NCBI GenBank assembly: GCA_030035585.1
Contig: CM057482.1
Coordinates: 10,527,001-10,591,000, forward strand
DNA length: 64,000 bases
Direction: 5' to 3'
DNA from: Dugong dugon
Lineage: Eukaryota; Chordata; Mammalia; Sirenia; Dugongidae
Both the position numbers and the translations under genes were made by a program. Positions 1-14,100 of the stretch are shown piece after piece (within the stretch, counting starts at the first letter, position 1; every line of letters starts with the position of its first letter). The notes beneath the pieces are model-generated. The model was not told the origin of the DNA and did not search any database. It saw only the letters and a program-made list of their open reading frames with translations.

Positions 1-1379
1 AGAGAGGCGGGGCCAAGATGGCAGAGTAGTCAAACGCTTCCTGTGGTCCCGCTTACAACGAAGACCCCCAAAAAGAAGTGATTTGATTATATATGACCAT
101 CTAGGAGCCCTGAACATCAAAGGCAAAGTTGAGAAATCAGATTGAGTAGCAGGGGGAGAGAGAGACAGTTTGGAAGCAGTGAGGAGTTGCCAGACCTGAC
201 CCGGCGGGAACCAGCACCCTGCAGGCCAGATTGGAAGGCATGGGTAGTGAGGAGGGCAACGCTGTTCAGGATGCGTTTTGTACATCAGGAGAGACCAAGC
301 AGCAGACAGTCTACTCAAGCTCCAGAACCAGTGAAAAGCAGTGCTTAATCAGTGAAAGAAAAGTACGTGCGTTTAACCCACCACGCGGATCAAAAAACAC
401 CCCGTTTGGCAAGAACCTCTCTCCCATTTACCTGCCTCCTCCTCACTCTGCACCGGGTCCCAGGCCGGCAGCAGGACCCATCACGCACCGTGAGCCGTTC
501 TCCCGGCCTTGGAGAGGGAATAAATTAACAAACAAGAAAAAACAATCTGCCAGCTCCCCTAAGCCGGGAACTTAGCATAAACAGAGCTCCTTTGCCTAGG
601 CACAGACATAAGGGGTCCATGGACTTTGAATACCTTTCACCCCTGTACAGACCTCTGCGGGCCCATTTCAACAGCATAGGCCCTCATTAGCACAATACAA
701 CAGGGTATATATGTGAAGCCTAACTTCAGCAGTTTATCAGCTATATGGTGGAGTGGCAGGTTCGTGACATTTAATACCACCCTGCCCATTAAGCAGGGTC
801 CTCACCTACCCACATCAGGGGCCTGAGGACTGATGGCTCCACCCACACCACCCAGCCACCTGTGACAGGAGTCCAAGAATAAATGGTGCTTCCCAGTCCT
901 TACAGCCAACAGCACTGCGTGCCCATAGTCTGGCTGCAAAACCCACCCACCTATGCACTCTAGGCAACAGGGATACGCTTTCCTCCCAGACACACAGGGG
1001 CAGCCGTTGGCCCCCTTCCTTGCTTAGCATGTGACACTCTACTGCAGCCAGATACCTGTGCCTACTCCAATCACCTCTGCCCATCTAGGACTGTAGGTGA
1101 GAGCCTGCACCACATACTTGGTGACTGACTACCTGGACACCTGAGCTGAATCCATACAAGAAAAGCAAATGGACTCCTGGGCTCACATACCTAGTAACAG
1201 ATCTAACCACCTGGTGACAGGATATTAGAGCTTCAAAGGCGCCAATAATCAAACTAGCTCACATGAGCAGCCTATGTGGGCATATCAAAACAAAACAAAA
1301 AGCTAGGATACAGTAAGCAAACATAAATAAATATAGTAACATTGATGGTTCAGAAACAACAGTCAATATCAAATCACAT

Positions 1380-2357
1380 AAAGAGGCAGACCATGATGGC
1401 TTCAGCAAGCTCCCAAAACGAATCAAGAAATATTTCGGAGAAAGAGAATTTTTTGTAATTACTGGAGGTAGAATACAAAAGATTAATACACAGAACTCTT
1501 CCAGATATCAGGAAGAGATCATGCAAAACGCAGAACAAGCCTAGGAACACAAAGACAAAGCAACAGAGGAACTTAAGAAGATTACAGAAGAGCATAATGA
1601 TAAATGTAACAGGCTGCAAGAATCCACAGAGAGACAACAAACAGAAATCCAGAAGATGAACAATAAAATTTCAGAATTAGACAACTCAACAGAAAGTCTG
1701 AGGAGCAGAACTGAGGTGATGGAAGTCAGCATTAGTGAGACTGAAGATAAAGCACTTGATACCAATTTATCCGAAGAAAAATCAGATAAAAGAATTAAAA
1801 AAAAAAAAAAAAGAAGAAATCCTAAGAATTATGTGGGACCCTATTAAGAGGAACCACCTATGAGTTACTGGAGTAACAGAATGGGGGTGGGGGGGATAAC
1901 AGAAAATACAGAGAATTGTTGAAGATTTGTTGGCAGAAAACTTCCCTGATACCATGAAAGATGAGATGATATCTATCCAAGATGCTCATCAAACCCCACA
2001 CAAGGTAGATCCCAAAAGGCAGGCACCAGGACATATTATAATCAAACTTGCCAAAACCAAAGATAAAGAGAGAATTTAGGGATAAACAAAAAGTCACCTA
2101 CAAAGGAGAGTCAGTAAGAATAAGCTCGGACTACTCAGCAGAAACCAATGCAGGCAAGAAGGCAATGGCATGACATATATAAGGCCTTGAAGGAAAAAAA
2201 CTGCCAGCCAAGAATTATATATCCAGCAAAACTGTCTCTGAAATATGACGGTGAAATTAGGGCATTTCCAGATAAACCAAAGTTTAGGGAATTTGCAAAA
2301 ACCAAACCAAAATTACAAGAAATACTAAAGGGAGTCCTCTGGTTAGAAAATCAGTAA
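1380..2357 (+). pseudogene. L1 ORF1 (RNA-binding protein), disrupted
   Basis: The coiled-coil part is visible as frame pieces around 1656-1847 (ISELDNSTESLRSRTEVMEV). The conserved middle (ENFPD, QDAHQTPHKVDPKR) is in another frame near 1920-2080. The C-terminal domain is at 2148-2357 (RIIYPAKLSLKYDGEIRAFP and TKPKLQEILKG). The pieces are separated by stops, an A-run at 1797-1811 and frameshifts, so no intact ORF1p can be made. Confidence 0.85.
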
Positions 2358-2797
2358 CATCAGATAACAACCCAAGACTAGAACACAGGACAGAGCAACC
2401 AGATATCAACCCAGACAGGGAAGTCACAAAAATAAATTGAAGCTAAAACACTAAAACTACAAAAACAGAGACGTCAATATGTAAAAGATGACAACATTAA
2501 AACAAAAGAGGGACTAAAAAAGTAGTCATAGATCTTTCATATGGAGAGGAAGTCAAGGCAATATAAAGAAATGAGAGTGGTTTAAACTTATAAAACTAGG
2601 GGTAAATATTAAGGTAACCACAAAGGAAACTAACAATCCTACATATCAAAATAAAAAACAAGAAAAATATAAAGACTCAGCAAATACAAAATCAACAACA
2701 ATGAAAAAGACAAAAAGAAAATAAAGAAAAATGACTCAGCACAGAAAACTAAGTGGAACAAAGAAACAGTCAACAACACACAAAAAAAGACATCAAA

Positions 2798-5700
2798 ATG
2801 ACAGCACTAAACACATACCTATCAATAAGTATGCTGAATGTAAATGGACTAAATGCACCAATAAAGAGACAGAGAGTAGCAGACTGGATTAAAAAACAGG
2901 ATCCGTCTACATGCTGCCTACAAGAGACACACCTTAAAGACACAAACAAACTAAAACTCAAAGGATGGAAAAAAATGTATCAAGCAAACAACACTCAAAA
3001 AAGAGCAGGAGTGGCAATATTAATCTCTGACAAAATAAACTTTAAAATGAAATCCACCACAAAGGATAAGGAAGGACACTATATAATGATTAAAGGGTCA
3101 ATACACCAGGAGGACATAACCATAATAAATATTTACGCACCCAATGACAGGGCTCCAAAATACATAAAACAAACTCTAACGGCATTGAAAAGAGAGATAG
3201 ACAGCTCCATAATAATAGTAGGAGACTTTAACGCACCACTTTCAGTGAAGGACAGAACATCCAGAAAAGAAGCTCAATAAAGACATGGAAGAGCTAAATG
3301 CTACAATCAACCAACTTGACCTCATAGACATATACAGAACACTCCACCCAATAGCAGGCAAGTATACTCTTTTCCAATGCACATGGAATATTCTCCAGGA
3401 CAGACCACATATTAGGCCATAAAGCAAGTCTTAACAGAATCCAAAGCACTGAAATATTACAAAGCATCTTTTATGATCATAAAGCCACAAAAGTAGAAAT
3501 CAATAACAGAAAAAGGAAAAAAAAATCAAACATATGGAAACTGAACAATACCTTGCTCAAAAACTACTGGCTTATAGAAGAAATTAAGGATGGAATAAAG
3601 AAATTCACAGAATCAAAAGAGAATGAAAATACATCCTACCAGAACCTTTGGGATGCAGCAAAAGCAGAGCTCAGAGATCAATTTATAACAATAAATGCAC
3701 ACATCCAAAAAGAAGAAAAGGCCAAAATCAAAACATTAACTCTACAACTTGAACAAATAGAAAGAGAGCAGCGAATGAAGCCCTCAGGCACCAGAAGAAA
3801 GCAATTGATAAAAATTAGAGCAGAATTAAATAAAACAGAAAAACAACTGAAAGAGTTAACAAAACCAAAAGCTGGTGCTTTGAAAAGATCAACAAAATTG
3901 ATAAACCACTGGCCAAACTGACAAAAGAAAAACAGGAGAGGAAGCAAATAACCAGAATAAGAAATGAGATGGGTGATATCACAACAGAGCCAACCGAAAT
4001 TAAAAGAATCGTAACAGAGTACTATGAAAAACTGTACTCTAACAAATTTGAAAAACTAGAGGAGATGGACAAATTTCTAGAAACTCACTCACTACCTAAA
4101 CTAACACAAACAGAGGCAGAACAACTAAATAAACCTGTAACAAAAGAAGAGATTGGAAAGGTAATTAAAAAACTCCCAACAAAAAAAAGCCCTGGCCCTG
4201 ATGGTTTCACTGGAGAATTCTACCAAACTTTCAGAGAAGACTTAACACCACTACTACTAAAGGTATTTCACAGCATAGAAAATGATAGAATACTCCCAAA
4301 CTCATTCTATGAAGCTGGCATAACTCTGATACCAAAGCCAGGTAAAGATACCACAAAAAAAGAAAATTACAGACCGGTATCCTGCATGAACATAGATGCC
4401 AAAATCCTCAACAAAATTCTAGCCAATAGAATTCAACAACTTATCAAAAAAATAATTCACCATGACCAAGTGGGATTCATACCAGGTATGCAGGGATGGT
4501 TCAACATTAGAAAAACAATTGATGTAATCCATCACATAAATAAAACAAAAGACAACAACCACATGATCTTATCAATTGATGCAGAAAAGGCATTTGACAA
4601 AGTCCAACACCCATTCATGATAAAAACTCTCAACAAAACACGAACAGAAGGGAAATTCCTCAATATAATTAAGGGCATTTATACAAAGCCAACAGCCAAC
4701 ATCATCCTAAATGGAGAGAGTCTGAAAGCGTTCCCGTTAAGAACGGGAACCAGAAAAGGATGCCCTTTATCACCACTCTTATTCAGCATTGTGCTGGAGG
4801 TCCTAGCCAGAGCAATTAGGCTAGAAAAAGAAATAAAGGGCATCCAAATTGGTAAGGAAGAAGTAAAAGTATCTTTATTTGCAGATGATATGATCTTATA
4901 CATAGAAAACACCAAAGAACCCACAATGGAACTAATAGAAGATTTCAGCAAAGTATCAAGGTATGAGATAAACATACAAAAATCAGTTGGATTCCTTTAC
5001 ACCAACAAAGAGACCTTCAAACAGGAAATCACTAAATCAATACCATTTACAAAAGCCCCCAAGAAGATAAAATACTTAGCAATAAATCTAATCAGAGACG
5101 TAAAAGACCTGTACAAAGAAAACTGCAAGACACTACTGCAAGAAACCAGAAGAGACCTACATAAGCTGAAAAACATACCTTGCTCATGGATAGGAAGACT
5201 CAAGATTGTGAAAATGTCTATTCTACCCAAAGTGATCTACAGATACGATGCAATCCCGATCGAAATTCCAATGGCATTTTTTAATGAGATGGAGAAATAA
5301 ATCACCAACTTCATATGGAAAGGGAAGAGGCCCTGGATAAGAAAAGCATTACTGAAGAAGAAGAACAAAGTGGGAGGCCTCACACTACCAGATTTTAGAA
5401 CCTATTATACTGCCATGGTAGTCAGAACAGCCTAGTACTGGTACAACAACAGACACATAGACCAATGGAACAGAATTGAGAATCCAGACGTAAATTCATC
5501 CACCTATAAGCAGCTGACATTTGACAAATGCCCAAAGTCTGTTAACTGGGGAAAAGACAGTCTCTTTAACAAATGGTGCTGGTATAACTGGATATCCATC
5601 TGCAAAAAAATGAAACAAGACCCATACCTCACACCATGCACAAAAACTAATGCAAAATGAATCAAAGACCTAAATATAAAATCTAAAACGATAAAGATCA

Positions 5701-6560
5701 CAGAAGAAAAAAATAGGGACAACACTAGGATCCTTAATATATGGCATAAACAGAATACAAACCATACATAACAATGCAGAAACACCAGAAAAGAAACTAG
5801 ATAACTGGGAGATCCTAAAAATCAAACACTTATGCTCATCAAAAGACTTCACCAAAAGAGTAAAAAGACAACCAACAGACTGGGAAAAAATTTTTGGCTA
5901 CGACAAATCCGATCAGCGTCTAATCTCTAAAAAATCTACAAGATACTGCAAAATCTCAACAAAAAGACAAATAACCCAATTAAAAAATGGGCAAAGGATA
6001 TGAACAGGCACTTCACCAAAGAAGACATTCAGGCTGATAACAGATACATGAGGAAATGCTCACGATCATTAGCCATTAGAGAAACGCAAATCAAAACTAC
6101 AATGAGATACCATCTCACCCCAACAAGGCTAGCATTAATCCAAAAAACACAAAATAATAAGTGTTGGAGAGGTTGTAGAGAGACTGGAACACTTATACAC
6201 TGTTAGTGGGAATATAAAATGGTACAATCACTTTGGAAATCAATTTGGCGCTTCCTTGAAAAGCTAGAAATAGAAGTACCATATGATCCAGCAATCCCGC
6301 TCCTTGGAATATATCCTAGAGAAATAAGTGCCATCACACGAACAGATATATGCATACCCATGTTCACTGCAGCATTGTTGATGACAGCAAAAAGATGGAA
6401 ACAACCTAGGTGACCATCAACAGGTGAATGGATAAACAAATTACGGTATATTCACACAATGGAATACTACCCAACAATAAAGAACAACGATGAATCTGTG
6501 AAACATCTCATAACATGGAGGAATCTGGAAGGCATTATGCAGAGTGAATTTAGTCAGTAG
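2798..6560 (+). pseudogene. L1 ORF2 (endonuclease-reverse transcriptase), disrupted
   Basis: The endonuclease domain is open at 2798-3280, with motifs SMLNVNGLN, LQETH and VGDFNAPL. A frameshift follows near 3280 and stops near 3420. A spacer piece lies at 3553-3921. The reverse transcriptase is open at 3969-5300, with the active-site FADDMILY at 4878-4901 and preceding [14 protein letters not shown]. Later C-terminal pieces at 6000-6413 ([20 protein letters not shown]) include in-frame stops. At least four breaks make it inactive. Confidence 0.93.
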
Positions 6561-7628
6561 CAAAAGGACAAACACTGTATGAGACCACTATTACAAGAAC
6601 TCAAGAAAAGGTTTAAACACAGAAGAAAACATTCTTTGATGGTCATGAGGGTGGGGAGGAAGGGAGAGGGGTATTCACTAACTAGATAGTAGACAAGAAG
6701 TATCTTAGGTGAAGGGAAGGACAACACACACTATAGAGGAAGTCAGCACAACTGGACTAAACCAAAAGCTAAGAAGTTTCCTGAATACAAGCAAACACTT
6801 CAAGAGACAGAGTAGCAGGGGCAGAGGTCTGGGGACCATGCTTTCAGGGGACATCTATGTCAACTGGCATAACAAAGTTTATTAAGAAAATGTTCTGCAT
6901 CCCACTTCGGTGACTGGGGTCTTAAAAGCTAGCAAGAGCCCATCTAAGATGCATCAATTGGTCCCAAACTATCCGGAGCAAAGAAGAATGAAGAACACCA
7001 AAGTCACAAGGAAAGTATTAGCCCAAGAGACAGAAAGGGACACAAAAACCAGAGACTCCATCAGCCTGAGACCAAAAGAACAAGGTGGTGCCCAGCTACC
7101 ACCAACGGCCGCCCTGACAGGGAACACAACAGAGAGTTCCAGATGGAGCAGGAGAAAGGTGGGGTGCAGAACCCAAATTCTAGTAAAAACACCCAACTGA
7201 GACTGGAGGGACCCTGAAAGACATGGCCCCCAGACTCTCTGTTAGCCCAGAACTGAAACCATGCCCGAAGCCAACTCTTCAGACATAGATTAGACTGGAC
7301 TGTAAGACATAAAATGATACTCGTAAAGAGAGTACTTCTTAGCTCAAGTAGATACATGAGATTAAATGGGCAGCTCCTGTCTGGAGGCGAGATGAGAAGG
7401 CAAAAAGGGACAGGAGCTGTTTGAATGGACACGGGAAATCTGGCGTAGGAAGGAGGAGTGTGCTGTCACATTATAGGGAGAGCAACCAGGGTGACATAAC
7501 AATGTGTGTATAAATTTTTGTATGAGAAACTAACTTGAACTGTAAACTTTCACCTAAAGCACAATTTAAAAAAAAAAAGAAAAAGAAAAGCAAAGAAAAA
7601 CTCTACACTTAAAAAAAAAAAAAAAAAA
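6560..7628 (+). other. L1 3'UTR and double A-rich tail
   Basis: Non-coding L1 tail sequence, including 'aactttcacctaaagcacaattt' followed by an A-rich tract (7566-7598), an 11-base non-A spacer and a pure A-tract (7610-7628). Confidence 0.8.
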
Positions 7629-7639
7629 GCAATTTGAAA

Positions 7640-8010
7640 GTTAGAAGCCAGCTTTTGCACTAATTAGTACATTGTGGAATTGTCAATTCTCTGCCAGTAT
7701 GAGGCATCTTCTCGTTGCTATCTGGATGTGTAGTAACTAAAGTGCAGTATTTGTCAAAAATACCCCCAATGGGTAAGGACTACCACTTTTGTACTAATTT
7801 ATTTTGATTTCATTGGTGTTATTCCTGCCCAGAAAATCTAGGATAAGCCATAAGCAGATTATATTGGAACGAGACAGCAGAGGGCAAGGGGAGAAAGCAA
7901 AAGCAGCATTTGAAGAAGCACACTGAGAATTATAAAATAATTATAAGGAGAATATTGTCATATACATTTAAAAAGGTAATGTAGCTATTTTAATTAAAAG
8001 AGAAGCTTAC
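7640..8010. other. SPG21 intron 7 segment, nothing recognised
   Basis: AT-rich DNA between the L1 tail and SPG21 exon 7. No gene or known repeat is recognised. Confidence 0.5.
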
Positions 8011-8118
8011 ATCCATAATGGTCACAGGGATGTCCCGAATTTTATGAGGTTCCACATAAGAATTTTGACAATTCAGGGTAAGTCTTGAAGCCAGTTCACT
8101 CTGACCTAAACTTTCCAA
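8011..8118 (-). CDS. SPG21: SPG21 exon 7 (residues 188-223), last exon in the window
   Basis: This is 108 bases, 36 codons from [13 protein letters not shown] to VTIMD. The acceptor is CCTACAG and the donor GAT|GTAAGC. The reading frame continues into exons outside the window. Confidence 0.95.
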
Positions 8119-11100
8119 CTGTAGGAAGAAACACAGGTAAAGTTTTTGAGTTAGTTTTGTTTTTCATATTTACATTAAGTCCACAGCCAACATTTGTGCT
8201 TGTAAAGATGGCGATAGGTATGGTGGGTTCACAAAGGCTAACAATGTGGAAACCTAGTGTATCTGATGGCCGTGAACTGGGGGCAGCATTTTTCCATTCT
8301 GGGCACCTTGGTTAAGTTTCCACAAATGGAATCTGAACTTCAAAGCCCTCAACCTGAAATGCCTGCTTCAACCAGGTGCCTGTGGGCAGCGAACCAACTC
8401 CTGCAGCTCAAAGGTGACAGACAAACACATACAGAACCTTAGAGCTGAAGAGACCTCAGAAATCATCTAGCCGAGTTGTTCCTTCCTAAACGCAGGTCTA
8501 CAGATCTGGAACACAGAACTGCCCTGGGGTTAGCGGTGGTACGTGGGGTAAAAATACAGATTTTGAGACCCCCTACTCAGGAATTCCACTTCAGAGGGTA
8601 TAAAGTTGAGGCCTTAGGAGCTGTATTTTTAAAAACTCCCCTAAGCAATTCTGATGAACAGCTGGTTTGGGAAGCACTAATGTAGCCAAGTCCTGATCAG
8701 CTGGGATGCATTCAAGTTAATATGGAAGACTACTTAACAAACACCTCGAATGCATACTTAGTGAAATAACTACAGCCTCAGGCACCAAGCAGACACGAAT
8801 ACTGTCAGCACAAGGTGTCCCTAGCCCAGAGCCACATGATCCTTACCCTGTCCACCATGAAATCAATGGCGTTAGCCATCATAGGGTCCACCGGGCCAGA
8901 AGAAAAGTTTCCAAGGAGTATTTTTTTTAGCATAAATGCCGGCATCAGCCAAAAGCTGTAAAACAAAGACCTGCTAATTTAAACTTCTGAGACTAGTACG
9001 CATAAATAGCAAACATCCATTCAATAATGAAGTCTTGTCTTAGCTAGGTACTTAGGATCTAGAGATAAAAAGACCTAGTCCCTTCCCTCAAAGAGCTCAG
9101 CATCTAATTTTTTAATTCAATTGTCTGAAACATCTATAACCCTACTCTGTAGGTGGTGGGGAGCAAGGCTTCAAACCATCTCAAAACTGCTCTTGCAAGC
9201 GTGGCAGGAATGCACAAGGCTGCTCCAGACTCAGGCTCGCTGGAGGCTTGCAATCAGCGTCTAGTTTTTACACCCAGTTTCCAAGCTCCTAAAGAATTAC
9301 GATGTAATATGATTAAACTTTTATTTGAGGATGTGGAATAATTATAAGCAACAATTCAAAATACTCTTATCAAGGCAGACATTCTGATGATTCCAAGACT
9401 CTTCTTTTTAAAGTGGCCTATTCCCGGTGGTTAAACTATTTCCTTTGGAAAACCAAACACTTAAGAGGAATATTGCTTCCTTCAGACTGATATCATCGTT
9501 TTTTCTTTTTAAGTTTTAAAATATACATTTATTAGATGTTAGTGTAAGTATCTTTTTAGTCACCTTTTTTTCTTTTATATAATTTTTGTTGTTGAGAATA
9601 TACACAGCAGAATGTTCACCAAATTGACAGTTTCTATATGTACAATTCAGTGGCACTGACTACATTCTTTGAGTTGGGCAATGATTCTCCCCCTCCTTTT
9701 CAGAGTTGTTGCTCCCCCGTTAACATAGACTTACTACCCTCTAAGCTTCCTATCTACCCTTTTGAGTTGCTGCTGTCAGTTTGATCCCATATAGATAGAT
9801 CTTAAATGATATCACCTTTTGATTAACTGATGTTCATTTGATTAACTGATGTTCAAAAGAGACTTCAAAATAGTAAAATGAGAGAGTTACTGCATCTCCC
9901 AAAGTTTGCTCCTATTAGATTCAACTGGACTAATACAAGGCAATTTGATCTTTATGGATTTCTATATGTGATCTTTAGTTGCTATTTATTCTATTAATTT
10001 CAAATGTTGAGAGCCATTATGTAGGATAAGCAAAATTTCTCTAACCCTGTGCTGAAAATTACTTATAAAAGGTATAGACTGACAATACAAAAAAAAAAAA
10101 AAAATCCCCTTGCCATTGAGTCGATTCCTACTCACAACGACCCTCTAGAACAGAGTAGAACTGCCCCATAAGGTTCCAAGGCTGTAATCTTTACAGAAGC
10201 AGATTGCCACATCTTTCTCCCTTGGAGAGCTGGTGGGTTTGAATGGCCAAAGTTCTGGTCAACAGCCAAACACTTAACCACTATGCCACCAGGGCTCCTT
10301 AGACTGATAATAGCTTGGCTTAATTAGTAAAGAATCTCTGCCTTGAGCACTGTGCCTTTTAAAGAATTACCTATATGGGATCAAACTGACAACTGCAACT
10401 CGAAACAGTAGATAAGAAACTTAGGGAGCAGTGACTTTATGTTCATGGGGGAGGAATAATTTGGAAAAGGAAAGTGAGCATGGGTGTATAATGTGAAGAA
10501 TGTAATCAATGTCACTGAATTGTACACGCAGAAATTGCTGAACTGGTGTTATGGTCCGGTGTGTATATTCTCAACAACAAAAATAAATTATTTAAAAAAA
10601 AAAAAAAAAAAAGGGTTGCAGAGTGCCCTCTGATGCATGTTCTTAGTGGAACAGCCTGGCTGGAAGTTGGGCTCCTCGGCGAGGACCGGTCCGCAATCTT
10701 CCAGCTAACTTTCCAAGTTCTCACCCGCTCCCACCGCCTTCTCACTTACTAAAGGCCATGATGCCTAAGTTGGCTCTGGAAGGGGAGGACCAGGGCTTGC
10801 TCGAAGCTCTCTCCTCAGTGTGTGGCACACAGTAGGCACTCGGACATTGAATAGAAAGTAGCTGATATGCAAGAGCACAAAGTGGGGGCAGTCTTTAGTA
10901 TTCTGACAACCAAAATGGCAACAATCAAAATCACCAAAAAGAATCAACGAGCTCTAAGTGCTCATGGGGACATGAAGTGTTTGTAGCTGAAGTGGACAAG
11001 AAATGGCTGTGAGAATGCGAGTAAATTTCTGAGATAACGTCAGAAAAGTTCTGAAGGTATCAGAGCACAAACTAAAGTCCACTGTGAACACCATGAAGAT

Positions 11101-14100
11101 TTACCTCTAACTTTATTTGAAAATCAAACTGATCACCAAGATTGTCACTGGGCTTTTTTTTAGGGCAGAGTCTAGCCTTGCCAGCAATGAAAGAAATGTA
11201 CATTAAACCAGCTTTAAGGTACCATTAGATAACCTATCAAACTAACTGAAATGACCCCATCTATGGGATGGCTCCAAGGAAACAGGCCCCCACTGGATGC
11301 ACCACAAAGCATTTCCACCCTTCTGAAGAGCAGGCTAACACACGCATTGCCGAGGGGCAGAACACCTGCTGGCTGAATGCTCCGGTCTTTCCATTTTGGG
11401 AACATATCCCAAGGAAATAACTCAGAAAGAGAAGAAAAAAAGTGATTTGTACAAAGATGCTTATAGTAGAACATGGTGAAAAAACTGGGAAAAGCCGGAT
11501 GCCCGATGCCAACCATCAGCCAGTAACACAAAGCAAACAGAACGCAGTATAAGATATGTACTGACGAGAAACTGTAAAAGCATATGAACGTCTTTACCAA
11601 GGTAGACGTTCTGATATTATGCAAGAATAAAAAATAATTTAGAGGAATAGAAAGAGTTTAATTTAGAGTTCATCCAATATTTTTTTTTTGAAAAGTTAAT
11701 TGTTCCCAATCGTAAAAGCCAGGGCCGTTTCAGAAGACAGAAACAGATACAACCCCTTCCTCCCTTGTTGCTGCTGGCTGCTATCATGTCAGCCCCCAAC
11801 TCATGACAAGCCCATGCAGAGCAGAATGAAATGCTGCCCAATCCCATGCCATCGCCATGATCGGTTACGGGTAAGACCACTGGGATCCATAGGGTTTTCA
11901 GCGGCTGATTTTTGGAAGTAGATCACCAGGCCTTTCCTCCTAGCCCCTCTTAGTCTAGAAGCTCTGCTGAAACCTCTTCAGCATCAAAGCAACACACAAG
12001 CCTCCAGTGACAAATGGTGGTGGCTGCACGTGAGGTGCCTTGGCTGGGAATCGAACCTGGGTCTCCTGCATGGAAGGCAAAAATTCTACTACTGAGCCAC
12101 CACTGCCCCCATCCTCTCCTTCCTCCGAACCAAAAAACTCCAAAATCCAACATTTCCCAAATTCTACTTAACAAAAATAATAAAAATTTTGGCCTAATGT
12201 TTACTTTCTTACCTGTTTGCAGTCCATGTTTGGTTAAAGATAGAGGTGTCACTGAAGGAATTACAGAGGATGAGGGAGTGGACTCGGGGAGACTTGTGAG
12301 TGTATTCAGCAAACTTCTGGGCCAAAAAGCCTCCCAAAGAAGCCCCAAAAAGATGAACCTAATTATAAACAAACACAAGGTAGATCCTAAGACACTGATC
12401 AATCCTGAACATGGATACTGAAAACAAATTCTTTTGTCACCAACCACAAAATACATTATCACTAGCCAAAAGACTGAAACATCTACAGCAGTTAGAAATT
12501 AGGAAATACTGTATTTAAATGCAATTTATACACCCTGTCAAGAAAATACTACAACTGTACATCCAAATTATACAAGTGAAAAAAACATTATTCACAGATT
12601 GCATTATAGAAAATGACACCACTTAGTAGTTTACTTAGGAAAACTTGTTGTTAGATGCCGTCAAGTCAGTTCCCACTCATGGCGACCCCATGTACAACAG
12701 AATGAAACACTGCCCGGTCCTGGGCCACCCTCACAATCATTGCTATGTTTGAACCCATTGTTGCAGCCACTGTCAATCCATCTCGTTGACGGTCTTTCTC
12801 TTTTTTGCTGACCCTCTACTTTACCAAGTGTGATGTCCTTTCTCCAGGGACTGGTCCCTCCTGATGACATGTCCAAAGTAAGCAAGATTAAGTCTCACTA
12901 TCCTTGCTTCTAAGGAGCACTCTGGCTGTACTTCTTCCAAGACAGATTTGTTGGTTCTTCTGGCAGTCCATGACATATACAATATTCTTCCCAGCACCAT
13001 AAATTCAAAGGCGTCAATTCTTCTTTGGTCTTCCTCATTCACTGTCCAGCTTTTGTATGCATATGAGGTGACTGAAAATACCATGGCTTGGGTCAGGCAC
13101 ACCTTAGTCCTCAAAGTAACATCTTTGCTTTTGAACACTTTAAAGAGGTCTTTTGCAGCAGATTTGCCCAATGCAATACGTTATTTGATTTCTTGACTGC
13201 TGCTTTGATGGGTGTTTATTATAAAATGAAATCCTTGACAACTTCAATCTTTTCTCCATTTATCATGATGTTGCTTACTGGTCCAGTTCTGAGGATTTTT
13301 GTTTTCTTTACGTTGAGGTGTAATCCATACTGAAGGCTGTAGTCTTTGATCTTCATCAATAAGTGCTTCAAGTCCTCTTCGCTTTCAGCAAGCGAAGCTG
13401 ATCATCTGCATATTACAGGTTGTTAATGGGTCTTCCTCCAATCCTGATGCCACATTCTTCTTCATATAGTCCAGCTTCTCAGATTATATGCTCAGCATAC
13501 AGACCGAATAAATATGGCGAAAGGATACAACCCTGGTGCACATTTTTCCAATTTTAAACCATGCAGTATCCCCTTGTTCTGTTCAAACAAGTGCTTTGGT
13601 CTATGTACAGGTTCTGCGTGAGCACAATTAAGTGTTCTGGAATTCCCATTCTTCACAATGTTATCCATAATTTGTTATGATCCACACAGTGGAATGCCTT
13701 TGTGTAGTCAATAAAACACAGGTAAACATTTCCCTGGTATCCTCTGCTTTCAGCCAAGATCCATCTGACATCAGCAGTGACATCCCTTGTTCCACATCTT
13801 CTTCTGAAAAGTATCATCCAGTAATTCCACTCCTAGGTATATACTCAAGAGAAATGAAAACATACATCCACAAAAAAATCTGTACACCAACGTTCACAGC
13901 AGCATTATTCATAATAGCCAAAAAATGGAAACAACTCAAAGGTCCATAACTGATGAATAAATAAACAAAATGTGGTATTTCCAAACAATGGATTATTACT
14001 CAGCCATAAAAAAGAATGAAGTACTCATATAGGGGACCATATGGATGAACCTTGAAGACATTACACAAAGCAGAACAAGCCAGTCACAAAAGACCACAAA

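Larger units (their letters stand above)
3..7628 (+). mobile_element. LINE-1, near full length, inactive
   Basis: It begins with the L1 5'UTR-like 'ggcggggccaagatggc' and ends in A-rich tails at 7565-7628. It contains a 5'UTR (to about 1.4 kb), a broken ORF1, a broken ORF2 and a 3'UTR. Its 3' sequence is shared with the copies at 17.4-18.6 kb (plus) and 39.1-40.6 kb (minus), so one afrotherian L1 lineage supplied all three. It lies in the 3' part of SPG21, antisense to the gene, if the terminal exons are further left. Confidence 0.93.

Noticed and set aside
1-7628. An active L1 or a new reverse-transcriptase system
   Set aside because: ORF1 and ORF2 both have stops and frameshifts, and all motifs are those of ordinary LINE-1.
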